Source: Solicoccozyma terricola
Taxonomy: Eukaryota; Basidiomycota; Tremellomycetes; Filobasidiales; Piskurozymaceae
DNA length: 64,000 bases
Direction of reading: 5' to 3'
NCBI GenBank assembly: GCA_001600875.1
Contig: BCLD01000013.1
Coordinates: forward strand, 231,408-295,407
In this document: one piece after another, positions 41,980 through 55,738 of the stretch
How the letters are laid out: the number at the start of each line of letters is the position of its first letter
How positions within the stretch are numbered: position 1 is the stretch's first letter
The notes under the pieces: generated by a model
Told to the model about the DNA's origin: nothing
The model's input: the letters and a program-made list of their open reading frames with translations, nothing else
Database searches by the model: none
Made by a program: the position numbers and the translations under genes

Positions 41980-44900
41980 ATGTCCGACGACAGCTACCCC
42001 GACGACGATATCATGTTCAATGATGCAGCTCTTCTACAACAGATTGATGATTTAACACGGTCTCCCAGTCTGAATAAGGAGAGGAATGGGAACGCGCAGG
42101 ATTCAACCTCTAAACCTTTAGGAGCTGGAGCTGGAGCTGGTCCTTCGAGGAATGGCGGAGGTGTCTCAAGAGGCTTGAATACAAGCTTACCACCATCTCG
42201 AAGTGTGATTCATCAGTCTCATCAAAGACCAGTTCTTATTTCCGATGACGATGACGATGAATTCGACGATGTTGGAATGGACATCTCGATGGATACCCTG
42301 GATGCGTTGGATAACCTAGCTCAATCCGCTCAATTTCCTGCGCCGTCCCATCTTCTCGACCGGACCATGCACAATGCTATCGCTGGACCGTCACGTCTTC
42401 CTGCTCCTGCTCCTGCTCCTTACACACCTCCAGTATATCAACCAACACGCTCCATCGTTCAGACTCATCTTCCTTTCAGACCGTTATCCCAAAAGAAGAC
42501 TGGGAAGAAGTGGGATAGAACGGCGTTCGCTAAAACTGGGAGGATTGGAAGACCCAAGAAGAAAGGGAAAAAGAAGACCACCGGGTGGGACGATAGTGAT
42601 GACGACGAAGACGATGACGATGAAGAAGAAGAGGAGGAGCTGGAATTTGATCAGTTTCCTAGACCGTTTGTCGATCCGAGTGAGTGGAAGCTTGGATTGC
42701 TTTTATGTGAAGGTACATTTATTCCGAACCATTCTATTTACTCACAGATCTGTAGGCTTCCGTAATCCATATTGTCTATCTTTCCGATCGCTCCATTAAC
42801 CTCCTAACTCCTACGTGTCACGTTCCAGTCCAACCCCACCACCCAAACACCGTCCACTCCGTAGCACAACACCAACTTACATCTATCCGATCAATTTCCC
42901 AAAACGCGACTATCAATACGAGATTGTAAGAGCATGCTTTTTGGACAACACGTTGGTTGCGTTACCTACAGGACTGGGGAAGACGTTCATTGCTGGTGTA
43001 GTGTTGTTGAATTGTGAGTTACAGGGTGGCGGAATAAGCGAGATGGTCAAAAGGAGGGTCCCTGATGACGACTGAAACTTGTATGGGACTTTAGTCTATC
43101 GATGGTGCGTAGTATACATGCCGAGCGGGGGTTATCCCTTGCTGACGAGACGGAATCCAGGTTTCCAACTGGGAAACTCGTTTTCCTCATGCCGACAAAA
43201 CCTCTGGTCACGCAACAACATGAAGCGTGTCAGAACTCGTGTGGTATACCATCTGCTGATACAGCAACTGTGACAGGAGATGACCCGGAAAAGTGGCGTG
43301 ATGAAGCTGTCAGTATGATGGGATCATGATTTATGAGAAATAACCCGTGTAGTTTCGCTGATCGGGGTGGAAATGCATTCTTGTCGCACAGTGGTCAAAA
43401 AAGAGGGTGATCTACGCTACCCCGCAGAGCTTCTTGATTGATATGGCAAAGGGTAGAGTAGATCCGATGGATATCGTCCTATTAATCATAGGTAAGGTTT
43501 TGTGAATATTGCCTTCCGTCGTCCGGTATCATCCCATCTGACTGTCGGTTGCATATGACAGACGAAGCTCACAAAGCGGCCGGTAACCATTCCTATGTCC
43601 AATGTGTTTCCTATCTGCACTCTTTCCATCCGCACCTCCGCATCGTTGCTCTCACTGCCACGCCAGGAAGGACCACCGAAAAGGTCCAGAATATTGTGGA
43701 CGCGTTGCATATCAGTCGAGTAGAGATCAGAGAGGCTGAGGCGCCGGAGATTCAGAGATATATGTTCAAAAAGGTACGTTCGTTATTCACGCTGGATCAT
43801 GACGTGACCACTACTGAACAGAGTGCCGTCGTAGGAAGTGTACAAGCACACGATCACAATGTCTGACGACATTCAAGACATTGCGACAAGGTGGGGCAAA
43901 TTGATGTCGGTTAGTGTAGAGGGTGATGTCGCAGTCCAGCAGTTGGGACGAGGAGCTGAATACTCTCCAACAGCCTCTCGCCGGTCAACTCATCCGTGCC
44001 AAACTCCTCTACGCTGGAGCGAGCAACGTCATGTCTCTCAAAGCATTTGCAGTCCGTCAACTAATGATGAAAAGGCCAGACCGTGCGATTCCGGGTAATG
44101 TTTTCCCCACCATCAACTTGCTGGCCTCCATGGCGATGGCGATGGGTTACCTCGTGAGTTGGGGCGTGTTAAATGACGCCACCGAGAGGGATTCTGACAT
44201 TCCCCCTCCTCTCCAGCTCGAGTTCTCGCTTGGCATGTTTCACCAGCGTCTTCTCGAGATGGCCGGCGGCGCTCGTGGCTCCAAAGGCAAACCATCAAAA
44301 GCAGGCAAAAACTCAATACAGAACAATCCCGAATTCAGAAAGATACTCGACAAGGTGGAAACCATTATCAATGACCCCAAACGATCACCCGTACATCAGC
44401 ACCCTAAACTCGAGATGGTTCGAGACCTGGTCAGTTGAATGAGTCAAGTCAATCTTAACGGAACAGATGCCGACTGATGTCCGTGATCTCAGCTTGTCCA
44501 ACACTTAGCAAGCCACGAATGCGATGAAGAAGAGCTCGGCAAGCAGGCGCCGACGCGTTGCATGGTCTTCTGCAGCTTCCGCGGCGCAGTTGGAGAGATA
44601 GTCGTAAGTTGCCCTCGTTGGCCTCGAACTCGATGGCGAACTCTAACGATTATACGGCCTCCAGAACGTGCTGAATAGCGAAGGGGACCTCATACGTGCC
44701 CACAAATTCGTTGGCAAATCTGGTACCAAGGACGAGGGTGACAAGGGTCTGACGCAGGTGGAGCAGAAATCAGTACGCTGTGGGGTTTCAGCCACACGGT
44801 GATCACAACATTGACTGATCTTCTATATTTCAGGTGATTGACAAGTTCAAGAAAGGCATCTACAATGTTTTGGTTGCAACCAGTATTGGGGAAGAAGGCT

Positions 44901-46633
44901 TGGATATCGGAGAAGTAGACTTCATTATCATCTATAACTGCCCAGCTGAGAGCATCAAGATGGCGAGTGACGGCCCACTCATCCGCGACAATTTGCAATC
45001 TGACGAATCTGATATCACACAGCTCCAGAGAATTGGTCGAGCAGGTCGTAAGCGCGATGGCAAAATACATGTACTGATGACGGAAGGCCGCGAAGACAAC
45101 AATTGGGATCAAGCGATGTTCACTCACCGAGAGATTCAGGCCGAAATTATCCATGGAAGGAACATCGAGCTGTACGACGACGTCGAACCTCTATTGCCAG
45201 ATGGTAAACAGCCTGAATGCGTCGAGAGGATCCAGGAAGTCGAGCCCTGGGTGCCGGAGCAGAAGAAAAGTAGTAAGCGCAAGTTATCTGCTGCATCACT
45301 TTCGAAACAATCGACACCGAAGCGACTTCGCGGAGTCGCCGTTCCCGAGGGTGCCATGACAGGATTTATTTCCGCATCAAAACTCACTGCAGGGGGGCAA
45401 ACCGCTCGCCGAAAGACAGGAAAGAAGAAGGCTTTGGAAGGCTGGGATGAAGAATCGCCAGACCTCATGACTATGGCCGAGGAGTTATCTGAAGGACCAG
45501 GGAAGGCGCGTTCAACAACGAAAGTCTCACGGAAGAACTCAGACAGGCTTAGCGAAACACAACGCCAGAAAAAGCGTGTGATTCCACAGGACACCGAGAG
45601 GGAAGAGAAGAGTTCTGCGCAAAGCATGCAAGATCAAGCCGCTTTACAATTCTTCAGTACTGCTCCTGGAAAGAAAAGTTCTCCGCTTGAGGTCTCCGAT
45701 GGCGAGAACGTAGATGCGGTCGCTGCTCCAGCTGCTCCGAGTCGTCCAGTTCAAGCTCAAGCACCAACTGGCGTGAGGTTGCGGCCCCAACGTGCGACCG
45801 TTTCCGCAGGAGCAACAACGTCGGCCGCCGGTAGACACTTGGTTGCACGGAACGCTGAGCTTGACCAACGTCCTGGCCAGACCAACTCATCGGCATGGAT
45901 GCTCGACGTCGATGATGAGGACGATTCCCCTTTGCCTGTTGCTGACCGCCTCAAGGCGACTTTCAAGTCATCGAGCCTGCAATCCAATGGCCGCTTTCTA
46001 ATGGGCCCTCCTTCCCTCCCGACTAAAGCTAGCGTGCAACCTACAGCCGCCAGCACTGTCGCTGAATCATCCTCCCCAATACCTATGAGGCGTCGAGTAT
46101 TACCACCAGCAGTCCTACCGCAGACCCCAGAAGATGCCTCGGACGGTCCCCGACGGCGAGCGGGCAGATCGAACGCGGCTCGACGCATCGTCGAGACGTC
46201 CTCCGAAGATTCGCCTCTTCTCCGGCGGCCACGAAGGGATGGACCAAAGCGACTTGAAGGCAACCATGTCAGGCAGTTCATTGAGACGGAAGCAGGTGTC
46301 AGCGACCCATCAGAAGACGAAGACTTCGATTCTTCAGGCCAGGAGAGCGAATCAGACAAGCGATTCGCTGGAGATTTCCCGGCCACTCAAGCCCCGGCTG
46401 GATATAACCAACAACAAGCGTACATATCTGGTTTGGCGACCCAGGTTCCGCAGGGCGGCCCTGCCTTCTCCCGTCGGTCCGACAAACATTCCAACTTTCT
46501 TGCGAAAGCTCGCAAGCCGATCATGCTGAGCCAAGACGCGCCAGCTGGTCCGAGTTCGGACTATTTCTCCAGTGATTCCTTCATAGTTGACGACGATGCT
46601 CCTCTGGAAACCTACTCTGATACAATATTTTAG
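41980..46633 (+). CDS. MPH1: Mph1/FANCM-type ATP-dependent DNA helicase
   Basis: Likely exons: 41980-42679, 42748-42751(?), 42829-43013, 43095-43104 (10 nt), 43161-43308, 43392-43491, 43562-43773, 43835-43890, 43943-44153, 44217-44429, 44493-44603, 44665-44772, 44834-44962 and 45023-46633; ~1265 aa. Superfamily 2 helicase motifs are clear: [12 protein letters not shown]; Walker [27 protein letters not shown] in [17 protein letters not shown]; and in the second lobe [18 protein letters not shown] and [12 protein letters not shown]. The family remodels stalled forks and D-loops. The acidic N-terminus and long Ser/Arg-rich C-terminal tail ending in [11 protein letters not shown] are disordered. 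The join near 42680-42828 is ambiguous (4-nt exon, or a GTGGAA donor at 42683), as is the short intron near 43900. One intron (44963-45022) is GC-AG. Confidence 0.88.
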
Positions 46634-46687
46634 CCGTGATTCCTTCATAGTTGACGACGATCGTCCTCTGGAAACCAACTCTGACGA
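46572..46687 (+). repeat. imperfect tandem duplication spanning the MPH1 stop codon
   Basis: A ~50 bp unit beginning GTGATTCCTTCATAGTTGAC occurs at 46572 and again at 46636 (period 64 bp) with few differences. The first copy encodes [16 protein letters not shown] just before the stop. The second lies just after the stop in the 3'UTR and would read [16 protein letters not shown]. Confidence 0.9.
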
Positions 46688-46832
46688 CCGAAAATGACAA
46701 GAATATGATGCAAGATGCGATTGTATTGTATTACTATAAATTACATGATGGCATTGGACATCCTGCTCGTACTGTCGAAGCACATCTAAGGGAATTGGTC
46801 GTCTACTGTTGTCCCCCAACTATTGGCCGCAT

Positions 46833-49334
<2,502 letters not shown>

Positions 49335-50017
49335 TATTGCGTGTGATGAAGAGTTGGACCGAGGAGTTCAGGTAGAGATGGTTCAGCGAATGTCTTCTTC
49401 AAGCAACAACTTGAGTGTAGATGAGGTTCTGTATAGTGGTGGGAAGTGACGCGTTCAAAGTCCATATCTTGTCTTGACAATAGCGAATCACCAACATACC
49501 TGAGGAGATGTCCAAGGCAACGAGGCTGCAAATGTGGTCTCAAAGGATGTGTACTCCAGAAAGGACAGGACGATGTACGACCTTGTCAGAGCTGTGTGAC
49601 GCCGGGGAGGACGATGACGATGATGCTGGGTGATGGTGATGGGTGGTAGAGGTGGTTGACTGGGACTTTTTGAAAAATCAACAACGAATTCCAGAAATCC
49701 GCGGTGTGGCAGTTTGTTCGGACCAAAAAAGTTGAGAAAGCTAGTCACCCACCGGTCCTGGTGTTTGCGAATTGCAGCAAAGTCACTTCACAGCATATTA
49801 CATCGATACCACGCTCATCAGCATCTCGCAGCAGCAGGTGGAGTACACCAAGAGGACAAGCGGATGTCAAGAGTCGTTCGTGGCACACCTTTTACATCGA
49901 TTCGGCGGCAAGCTCCGGTCAAGGTCATTCTCTCTGCACTCACAAACGCCCGGGCCACACATATCACTACGTTAGTGTTATACCGCTGACATCCCATTCC
50001 GACTCACTTGACTGACC
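49335..50017. other. divergent promoter region of URA7 and SUA5
   Basis: About 680 bp. Short open frames are present without recognisable domains. A small missed exon of either gene is possible. Confidence 0.4.
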
Positions 50018-51604
50018 ATGAATCACCCCAATAGCTTCCCAATGTCCTCCGCGCCATCTCCACCCTCCACCTCCTACTCCGTCCCTGTCTTCTCCTGCAC
50101 TACCTCACTGTCTTCAATCCACTTTCATCCCTCACCCTCGCCCCTCCACCCACTTCAGTCTCCCGAACTCTCCATCCCTGCATCCCTTTTATCGCACCTG
50201 AACACGGCAAAATCCCATCTTCTTTCCTCTCGCCTCGTCGCTTTCCCCACTGAAACAGTCTATGGACTAGGTGCACATACCCTCGATCCAGTGGCTGTGA
50301 AACGAGTATACGCACTCAAGGGACGACCAGCGGATAACCCTCTTATCGTGCATGTTTCCTCTTTGGACATGATGCATCGACTCTTACCACCAAGCTACAA
50401 ACCATCAGCACTGTACTCGGCTCTCATCGATTGCTTTTGGCCAGGACCCTTGACTCTCCTTTTCCCTAATCCGAATCCTCCACCTCTACCTGCTCCCCAA
50501 ACGTTGGCAATCCGAATTCCCTCTCATCCACTTGCAAGAGCTCTGATACATCACTCTGACCTTCCTATTTCCGCACCATCGGCGAATTCATCAGGGAGAC
50601 CTAGTCCGACAAGTGCAAAGCACGTTGAAGTGGATCTAGGGTGCAAAGTATTACCTCCAAGAGAAGGAGATGAGGAATCGCAGGTGTTAGGGTGTATTCT
50701 AGATGGGGGACCTTGTGATGTAGGAGTGGAAAGCACTGTGGTAGATGCACTAGAATGGGATGAGGTTAAAGGTGGGGTACTGAAAGTTCTGAGGCCGGGC
50801 GGAGTGGGCGTGGAAGAGTTGGAGGAGGTGGTGAGGGCGGTCGAGAGAGAATGTGGGATGAAAGAAGGGATGACAAGGATTTGGGTACATGGACAGGATA
50901 CGAAGATGACTACGGATGGACATATAGAGACAATGTCGGTGAATACCGCAGCCGCAGCGGTCACCACGCCATCGAGTTCATCATCATCTCCCACACTATC
51001 ACTGGACAAGGTCGGATTCCCTTCGACACCTGGGATGAAGTATAAACATTACTCGCCTTCAATACCAGTCTTCTTGCTACTCCCGAACCAGTCGTTTCGA
51101 GAAAGACCTCAGGGATTGGATGTCGAGGACAAGCCCAGTTTGCTTGCAGACGTGCTGGGAAGGATCGCTACTCAGGTGCAGGAGGGAATGGACGAATCAA
51201 CAAAGGCGAAGAACGGCAATATCAAACTTGGATTGATGCACTTTGCTAATTCGGCACTCTCAAAGCAAATGACAGCCGTCGAGGATGATGATAACCCAAA
51301 TCCGTGGAAGATCGTACCTCTCTCGCTGGGTTCGAATGCGGATGACGCAGCTCGTGTGTTATTTGGTGGAATGTTGTTTCTGGAAGGCAGGGCACGCAGC
51401 TCAAGCGGGGAAGTGCATTCCACAAATGACAGAGATGGAGTCGACGCGATCCTCATCGAGGGTTGCTCCGACGCCGGACGAGGACTCGCTGTTATGGAAA
51501 GAGTGAGGAAGGCAGTTGGAGGAGGAGGAAGGAACGGAACTCTGAATACAAAGGCGGACGGGAAGCGGACATTGCCTTCTTCTTTCTGGGTTGATGTCGC
51601 ATAG
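50018..51604 (+). CDS. SUA5: threonylcarbamoyl-AMP synthase Sua5
   Basis: A single exon of 528 aa, a rarity in this intron-rich window. The YrdC domain (residues ~60-290) has LVAFPTETVYGLGA, VYALKGRPADNPLIVHV, FWPGPLTLL and SAPSANSSGRPSPT, with the lower-conservation CDVGVESTVVD. A linker and the Sua5 C-terminal domain follow (FPSTPGMKYKHYSP and LHFANSALS-like stretch, LFGGMLFLE). The enzyme makes threonylcarbamoyl-adenylate for t6A modification at A37 of ANN-decoding tRNAs, in cytosol and mitochondria. The Ser/Pro-rich N-terminus is ~45 residues longer than the core. The linker carries a Ser/Thr run around 50940-51000. Confidence 0.93.
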   Translation: MNHPNSFPMSSAPSPPSTSYSVPVFSCTTSLSSIHFHPSPSPLHPLQSPELSIPASLLSHLNTAKSHLLSSRLVAFPTETVYGLGAHTLDPVAVKRVYALKGRPADNPLIVHVSSLDMMHRLLPPSYKPSALYSALIDCFWPGPLTLLFPNPNPPPLPAPQTLAIRIPSHPLARALIHHSDLPISAPSANSSGRPSPTSAKHVEVDLGCKVLPPREGDEESQVLGCILDGGPCDVGVESTVVDALEWDEVKGGVLKVLRPGGVGVEELEEVVRAVERECGMKEGMTRIWVHGQDTKMTTDGHIETMSVNTAAAAVTTPSSSSSSPTLSLDKVGFPSTPGMKYKHYSPSIPVFLLLPNQSFRERPQGLDVEDKPSLLADVLGRIATQVQEGMDESTKAKNGNIKLGLMHFANSALSKQMTAVEDDDNPNPWKIVPLSLGSNADDAARVLFGGMLFLEGRARSSSGEVHSTNDRDGVDAILIEGCSDAGRGLAVMERVRKAVGGGGRNGTLNTKADGKRTLPSSFWVDVA

Positions 51605-51661
51605 AGGTCTTGCATCATGACAAAGTTGTACAACTAGACGCCACGCTACATGACGAACACT

Positions 51662-54600
51662 TCACGACGTTGACACTCCTGTGTAGGCTACGCTGTCCAA
51701 GATGTCTATCACTTCCATCGCTTGGTGACGAACAAGGTCGTCCTCATCCGTCGATTCGACGTACTGGATGACTGTCCTAGCTCGTTTTAGTATCCTCAGG
51801 TCTATGAGAGGTGGCTCTGATCGCTGAGGGTCGATACTTGACGAACCACGTTCCTGGGTGTGAGCGACCCGGATGATCGGCTCTGAGGGAGTCCTAGCGC
51901 TCTGTTCTAATGATTCCAAGATAGACCGCGCCACGGCGTCCAGAACCACCCCGAGAAACACCAAAGCTGCTCTACGAAGAGCGGGATGTTTGCTGTCATT
52001 ACCTTTGATTGGCTCTGGTACAGAGGATTTCGAAGCTTCTTCAAGCATTGTCTCATCACCGGATTGCGACCGGTTCTCCTCCTTTGCCCGTTCGCGCAGC
52101 ATGGGCACACTCTCCAGCTGCACTAGATCGACGCAAGCAGAAACAAGGTCATCGCACCATGGAATCAGTGACTTCCAATCACTGTCAGCGCATGCCGCCA
52201 GGATGGAGAGTGACGATGTTCGCAGGGCCGTTGGGAGATGGGAGAGTGGGAAAATTGCCGCAACAGGCGGAACAACGACGTTGGCTATTTGAGCAGAGAC
52301 GATGAGCCTTGTCGCCGAACCTACTGCGAATCCACTCACCATAAGCACCGAAAGCCTCACCGCAGCGACGAATGGATTGCACCAACGCCTCCCCGTATCG
52401 CAATCGACGATCAAGCTCACTCGAAGACAGGGTTGCCGCTGTCTTGAGACCGCCGCAATACATGTTGACCACCTTCCGGAAGACATCTTTGCCTATGCCA
52501 TCCACCATCGATGACAAGCCCTTGACGGCATTAAGATACATGAACGAGTCATCGTCCTCGATTGACCGCATGAAGATGTCAAGAATCCCGGGCACTAGAG
52601 CGCGATCAAAGTCTTTGGCTTTGACGACGTCCTGCAGCATGATCAAACCGTGCCCTCGAACAGGGAGAAGTGGATCACTGAGAAGCTTGAGCGCCTCGCG
52701 ATACTTTTGAGTTGTGGAATCGCTCTTCGATGCTCCTGAAGCAGCGGATTGCTCCTTAGGCATCGCCCTCCGAACTGACAGCAGGAGCAGTGCTTGATCT
52801 GCCGCCTGCTTGGTCGTTATCGAGGCGTTCCTAGACAGGCTCTGAAGGTGGCTTTCGATGGGAAGTAGAAGAGGGTTGCTAGCGACAGAGAGTTTCTCGT
52901 TCCCTACGAGCTCGTGACTGCATCAGCAAGTGCTTCACAGCAAGATTGTATGCTACTCACCAGCTAAAACAGCCAGGAACAGCGAGATTGCAGTGTCAAT
53001 CATTCCCATACTGTTCTCGTTATTTTCGGCATCGCTCGTTCCATCGCTGATTGGGTTCTGGAGCTCTGGCTCGTCCTCGTCGTCGCTATCAGGATCGCGG
53101 CCATCCCGCCGTCTGTCGAGGGCTTTGGTGTGGTGCTTTGTTTCCATGTCCCCCACACCCGCGTTCGGCCGCAAGGCCTCCTCCACAAACACGAGTATCT
53201 GATCAGGCTTGTTGAAGATGGAGCTGCCTAGCTCTTGTGCAAGGTGCAAGATGATTTGGAGATATGTAACGGTTCTGCCCATGAAGGTGTCAGCGGATCT
53301 AACTGTAGAATGAGAATGCTGCGAACAGGTCAATTCCACTCACTCCATGCCCGATCGTTTCACCTGGACTGCGGTCTGATAGATTCCAAGGAGAGAGATC
53401 ATGAAACTAGCAGCGATATCTGCTCTGTCGATGCCTTTCACGATTCGCACCATCAAGTCTGGATCGGGATTCAACTCCAGTCCTCTCAACATGGTTAGAG
53501 CTTCAGCGAGATCCACATCATCACCACCGCCAGCTGGGACTTCATCACTTGCCCGGGTGAGTATGTGATCATTCCGCGTGGTCTGTGCGTCGACGCGTAT
53601 GTGAGAGGATCTCGATGGTCTAAAACGATCGCCGTCAGTAGGCGGAGTTGAGACCCCAGAAGTACGGACGGTCTCACCTTCCGAAATAAACACAGAATCC
53701 AGCAACACCAGTATTTGCTTTGGCCCAAAACCTCTCCCTACCGTCCGCCATCCGATCACTCCAGCCTTTACCGCTTGTAACAGCTGAAACAAGCCCACGA
53801 ACCGCCTCATCCTCATCCGTCAATCGACCCCATCCTCTCAACACGCCTTCAAGTTCTCCCTTCGTCAACGCATCGGATGTTGGATCTCTCGACATGGCAC
53901 TGGAGAGAGCGACGAGTTGAGTGAGGATTGGAGATACCAGCATCCGAAGTAGAGTCACGGAAGGTGGTGCATGAGTGAGCAGAGTGAGCAGAAGACCTAA
54001 TGCGTCCTCGACATCGTCACTACTGGATAGCTGTATTGATTGTGCTTCCGTGTCGTCCATGAATGCCACCGGAACCGTAGGAAGGAATGGGAGGTGCAGT
54101 CGAGGGACCACATGTCCAGCGAATTGCTGTTCATTGTTGACGAGAAGATGGCAAACGATGTAACATGCCGCACGGATGTATTGGTCTGGGAATGCAGCGG
54201 TCTTCGGTGGTGGTCTGATGATGAGTGTAAGCTGGGATGCTACGCTCTCGTAGTATGACTGGGAAATAGAAGTGGGCGAGCCGTAAGTTTACTCTGTCTC
54301 GGCGGAACTTTGGGCGGTTCAATCACCTCTGAAGCCATTCCTACAGGAATTCTCGCTACCACTCTCGCAATATGATCAATTTTGAAAGTATCAATGACTG
54401 ATTCATGTCCGACGTTAGCGATTAGCACGACCAAACGAGGGACATCAAGGACGTACCTTCATTCTTTCCCATACCCGCACCAAATACATTGGCCATCAAT
54501 CCCTTGACTCCACCTTTCCTCACCAATTGTTTCCCCATTAGCACCTGTGTCGTCTGAGCCACGTACAGTGGCCATCCAGGATGCGTGTGGCTGATTCCGC

Positions 54601-55483
54601 TATCGTCTAGGATTTCCAATTTTGGCGTGGGTCGTCGTTTCGCTGTGACGAGTCCAAGAAGTGCACCTAAGGTGGAGAGACACTCTGATGGTGGGAGGAT
54701 CTCGAGGAGGTCGATTATGGATTTCCGGACAGGTTGGAATCGTGAAGGCGGGAAGAACTGACACCATCCGAGGAGGACAGCAGAGGAGAGGATGAATGGA
54801 AGATGTTGGATTGTACGGAATGTGAATGTCAGGAATGTGATTGTTTGAATTGGTTTTCGATTAGCCATTGTGGATGATTCTGCATGATCTTTGGTGGATG
54901 TTGAGGTTGATTCCTCGGGGTTGACAAAATTTAAGATCGTGCTCAGAGTTTCCTCGAGGTGGTGGATCGATTTGTCAGTGTCGTTGTAAGGAGGTGGTGT
55001 TGCAAATAGGTGCTGGACCTTCCGTGTGGCGATGAGTAGGGTTCTCGCCATCACGAAATCGATCACTCTCCTAAGATCGACTCGGTCAGACATGCTCAGC
55101 ATAGCTGGAATATTTCATCGACGGTATGAGCTGGGTATATACAACAAAATAAAAATCCAAGCTGATGATTGAACAGACTTACGAGGTGCGTTTGATGCGC
55201 TCTCTGCTGAACATGTTTCATCGCGGAGAAGTATTTGAATCCGACTCAATAGCCAGAGACTGATGTCTTCCACTTCCTGAAGCGGTGTGATCTCCCCATC
55301 GTGACCATCAACTCCTTCTCGGTGATCCACACTCTGCAAAACTTCACTGGCACGAGAAAGGCGGTCCAGCAGCTGGACAGAGGTCGCACGAGCTGCATTT
55401 TCCTCCGGCGCCGCGGGGTGCAGGATCGCAGCGACGTCACATAGCGCTCGAAGCTGTTGCGCTGGAGACTGGATCGCAACCAT
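51662..55483 (-). CDS. RTP1: Rtp1/TANGO6-like protein (RNA polymerase II nuclear import)
   Basis: Eight exons: 51662-52284, 52340-52903, 52961-53298, 53344-53619, 53678-54258, 54327-54397, 54457-55104 and 55183-55483; 1133 aa. Long helical repeats occur throughout. The C-terminal third carries the Rtp1 signature ALKLLSDPLLPVRGHGLIML and DDDSFMYLNAVKGLSSMVDG, typical of the HEAT-like RTP1_C1 region. An acidic patch (DPDSDDEDEPELQNP) lies before it. Yeast Rtp1 bridges polymerase II subunits and nucleoporins for import of the enzyme. The start was placed at 55483, the first ATG in frame. The join at 54327 uses a GTGATT donor. It is tail-to-tail with SUA5 (57 bp between stops) and shares a ~255 bp promoter with SNT1. 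Confidence 0.8.
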
Positions 55484-55738
55484 TGGATGGTGATGGTAGA
55501 TGTGCGACGGTGATCCAGCTAGCTGACCTTGCGGGAGGGGACATCTTGACAATTACGCGGACATGGATGAGAGCCACGGACATTGCCGACAGTATGTCCG
55601 ATTCAACCAACCGTTCTCCAGCTTGCTAGCTCGATGGTATAGTAGTACATAACATCACAGGACGTATGGACCAGCTGAGCACACATTGTCCAGCGCAGCC
55701 ACTCCGTAGACCCTCCCTCACACCCTTCGACTCACACC

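Noticed and set aside
43910..43934. 25-nt intron in MPH1
   Set aside because: It keeps phase but is shorter than any other intron here; a 52-nt intron (43891-43942) with normal ends solves the same frame change.
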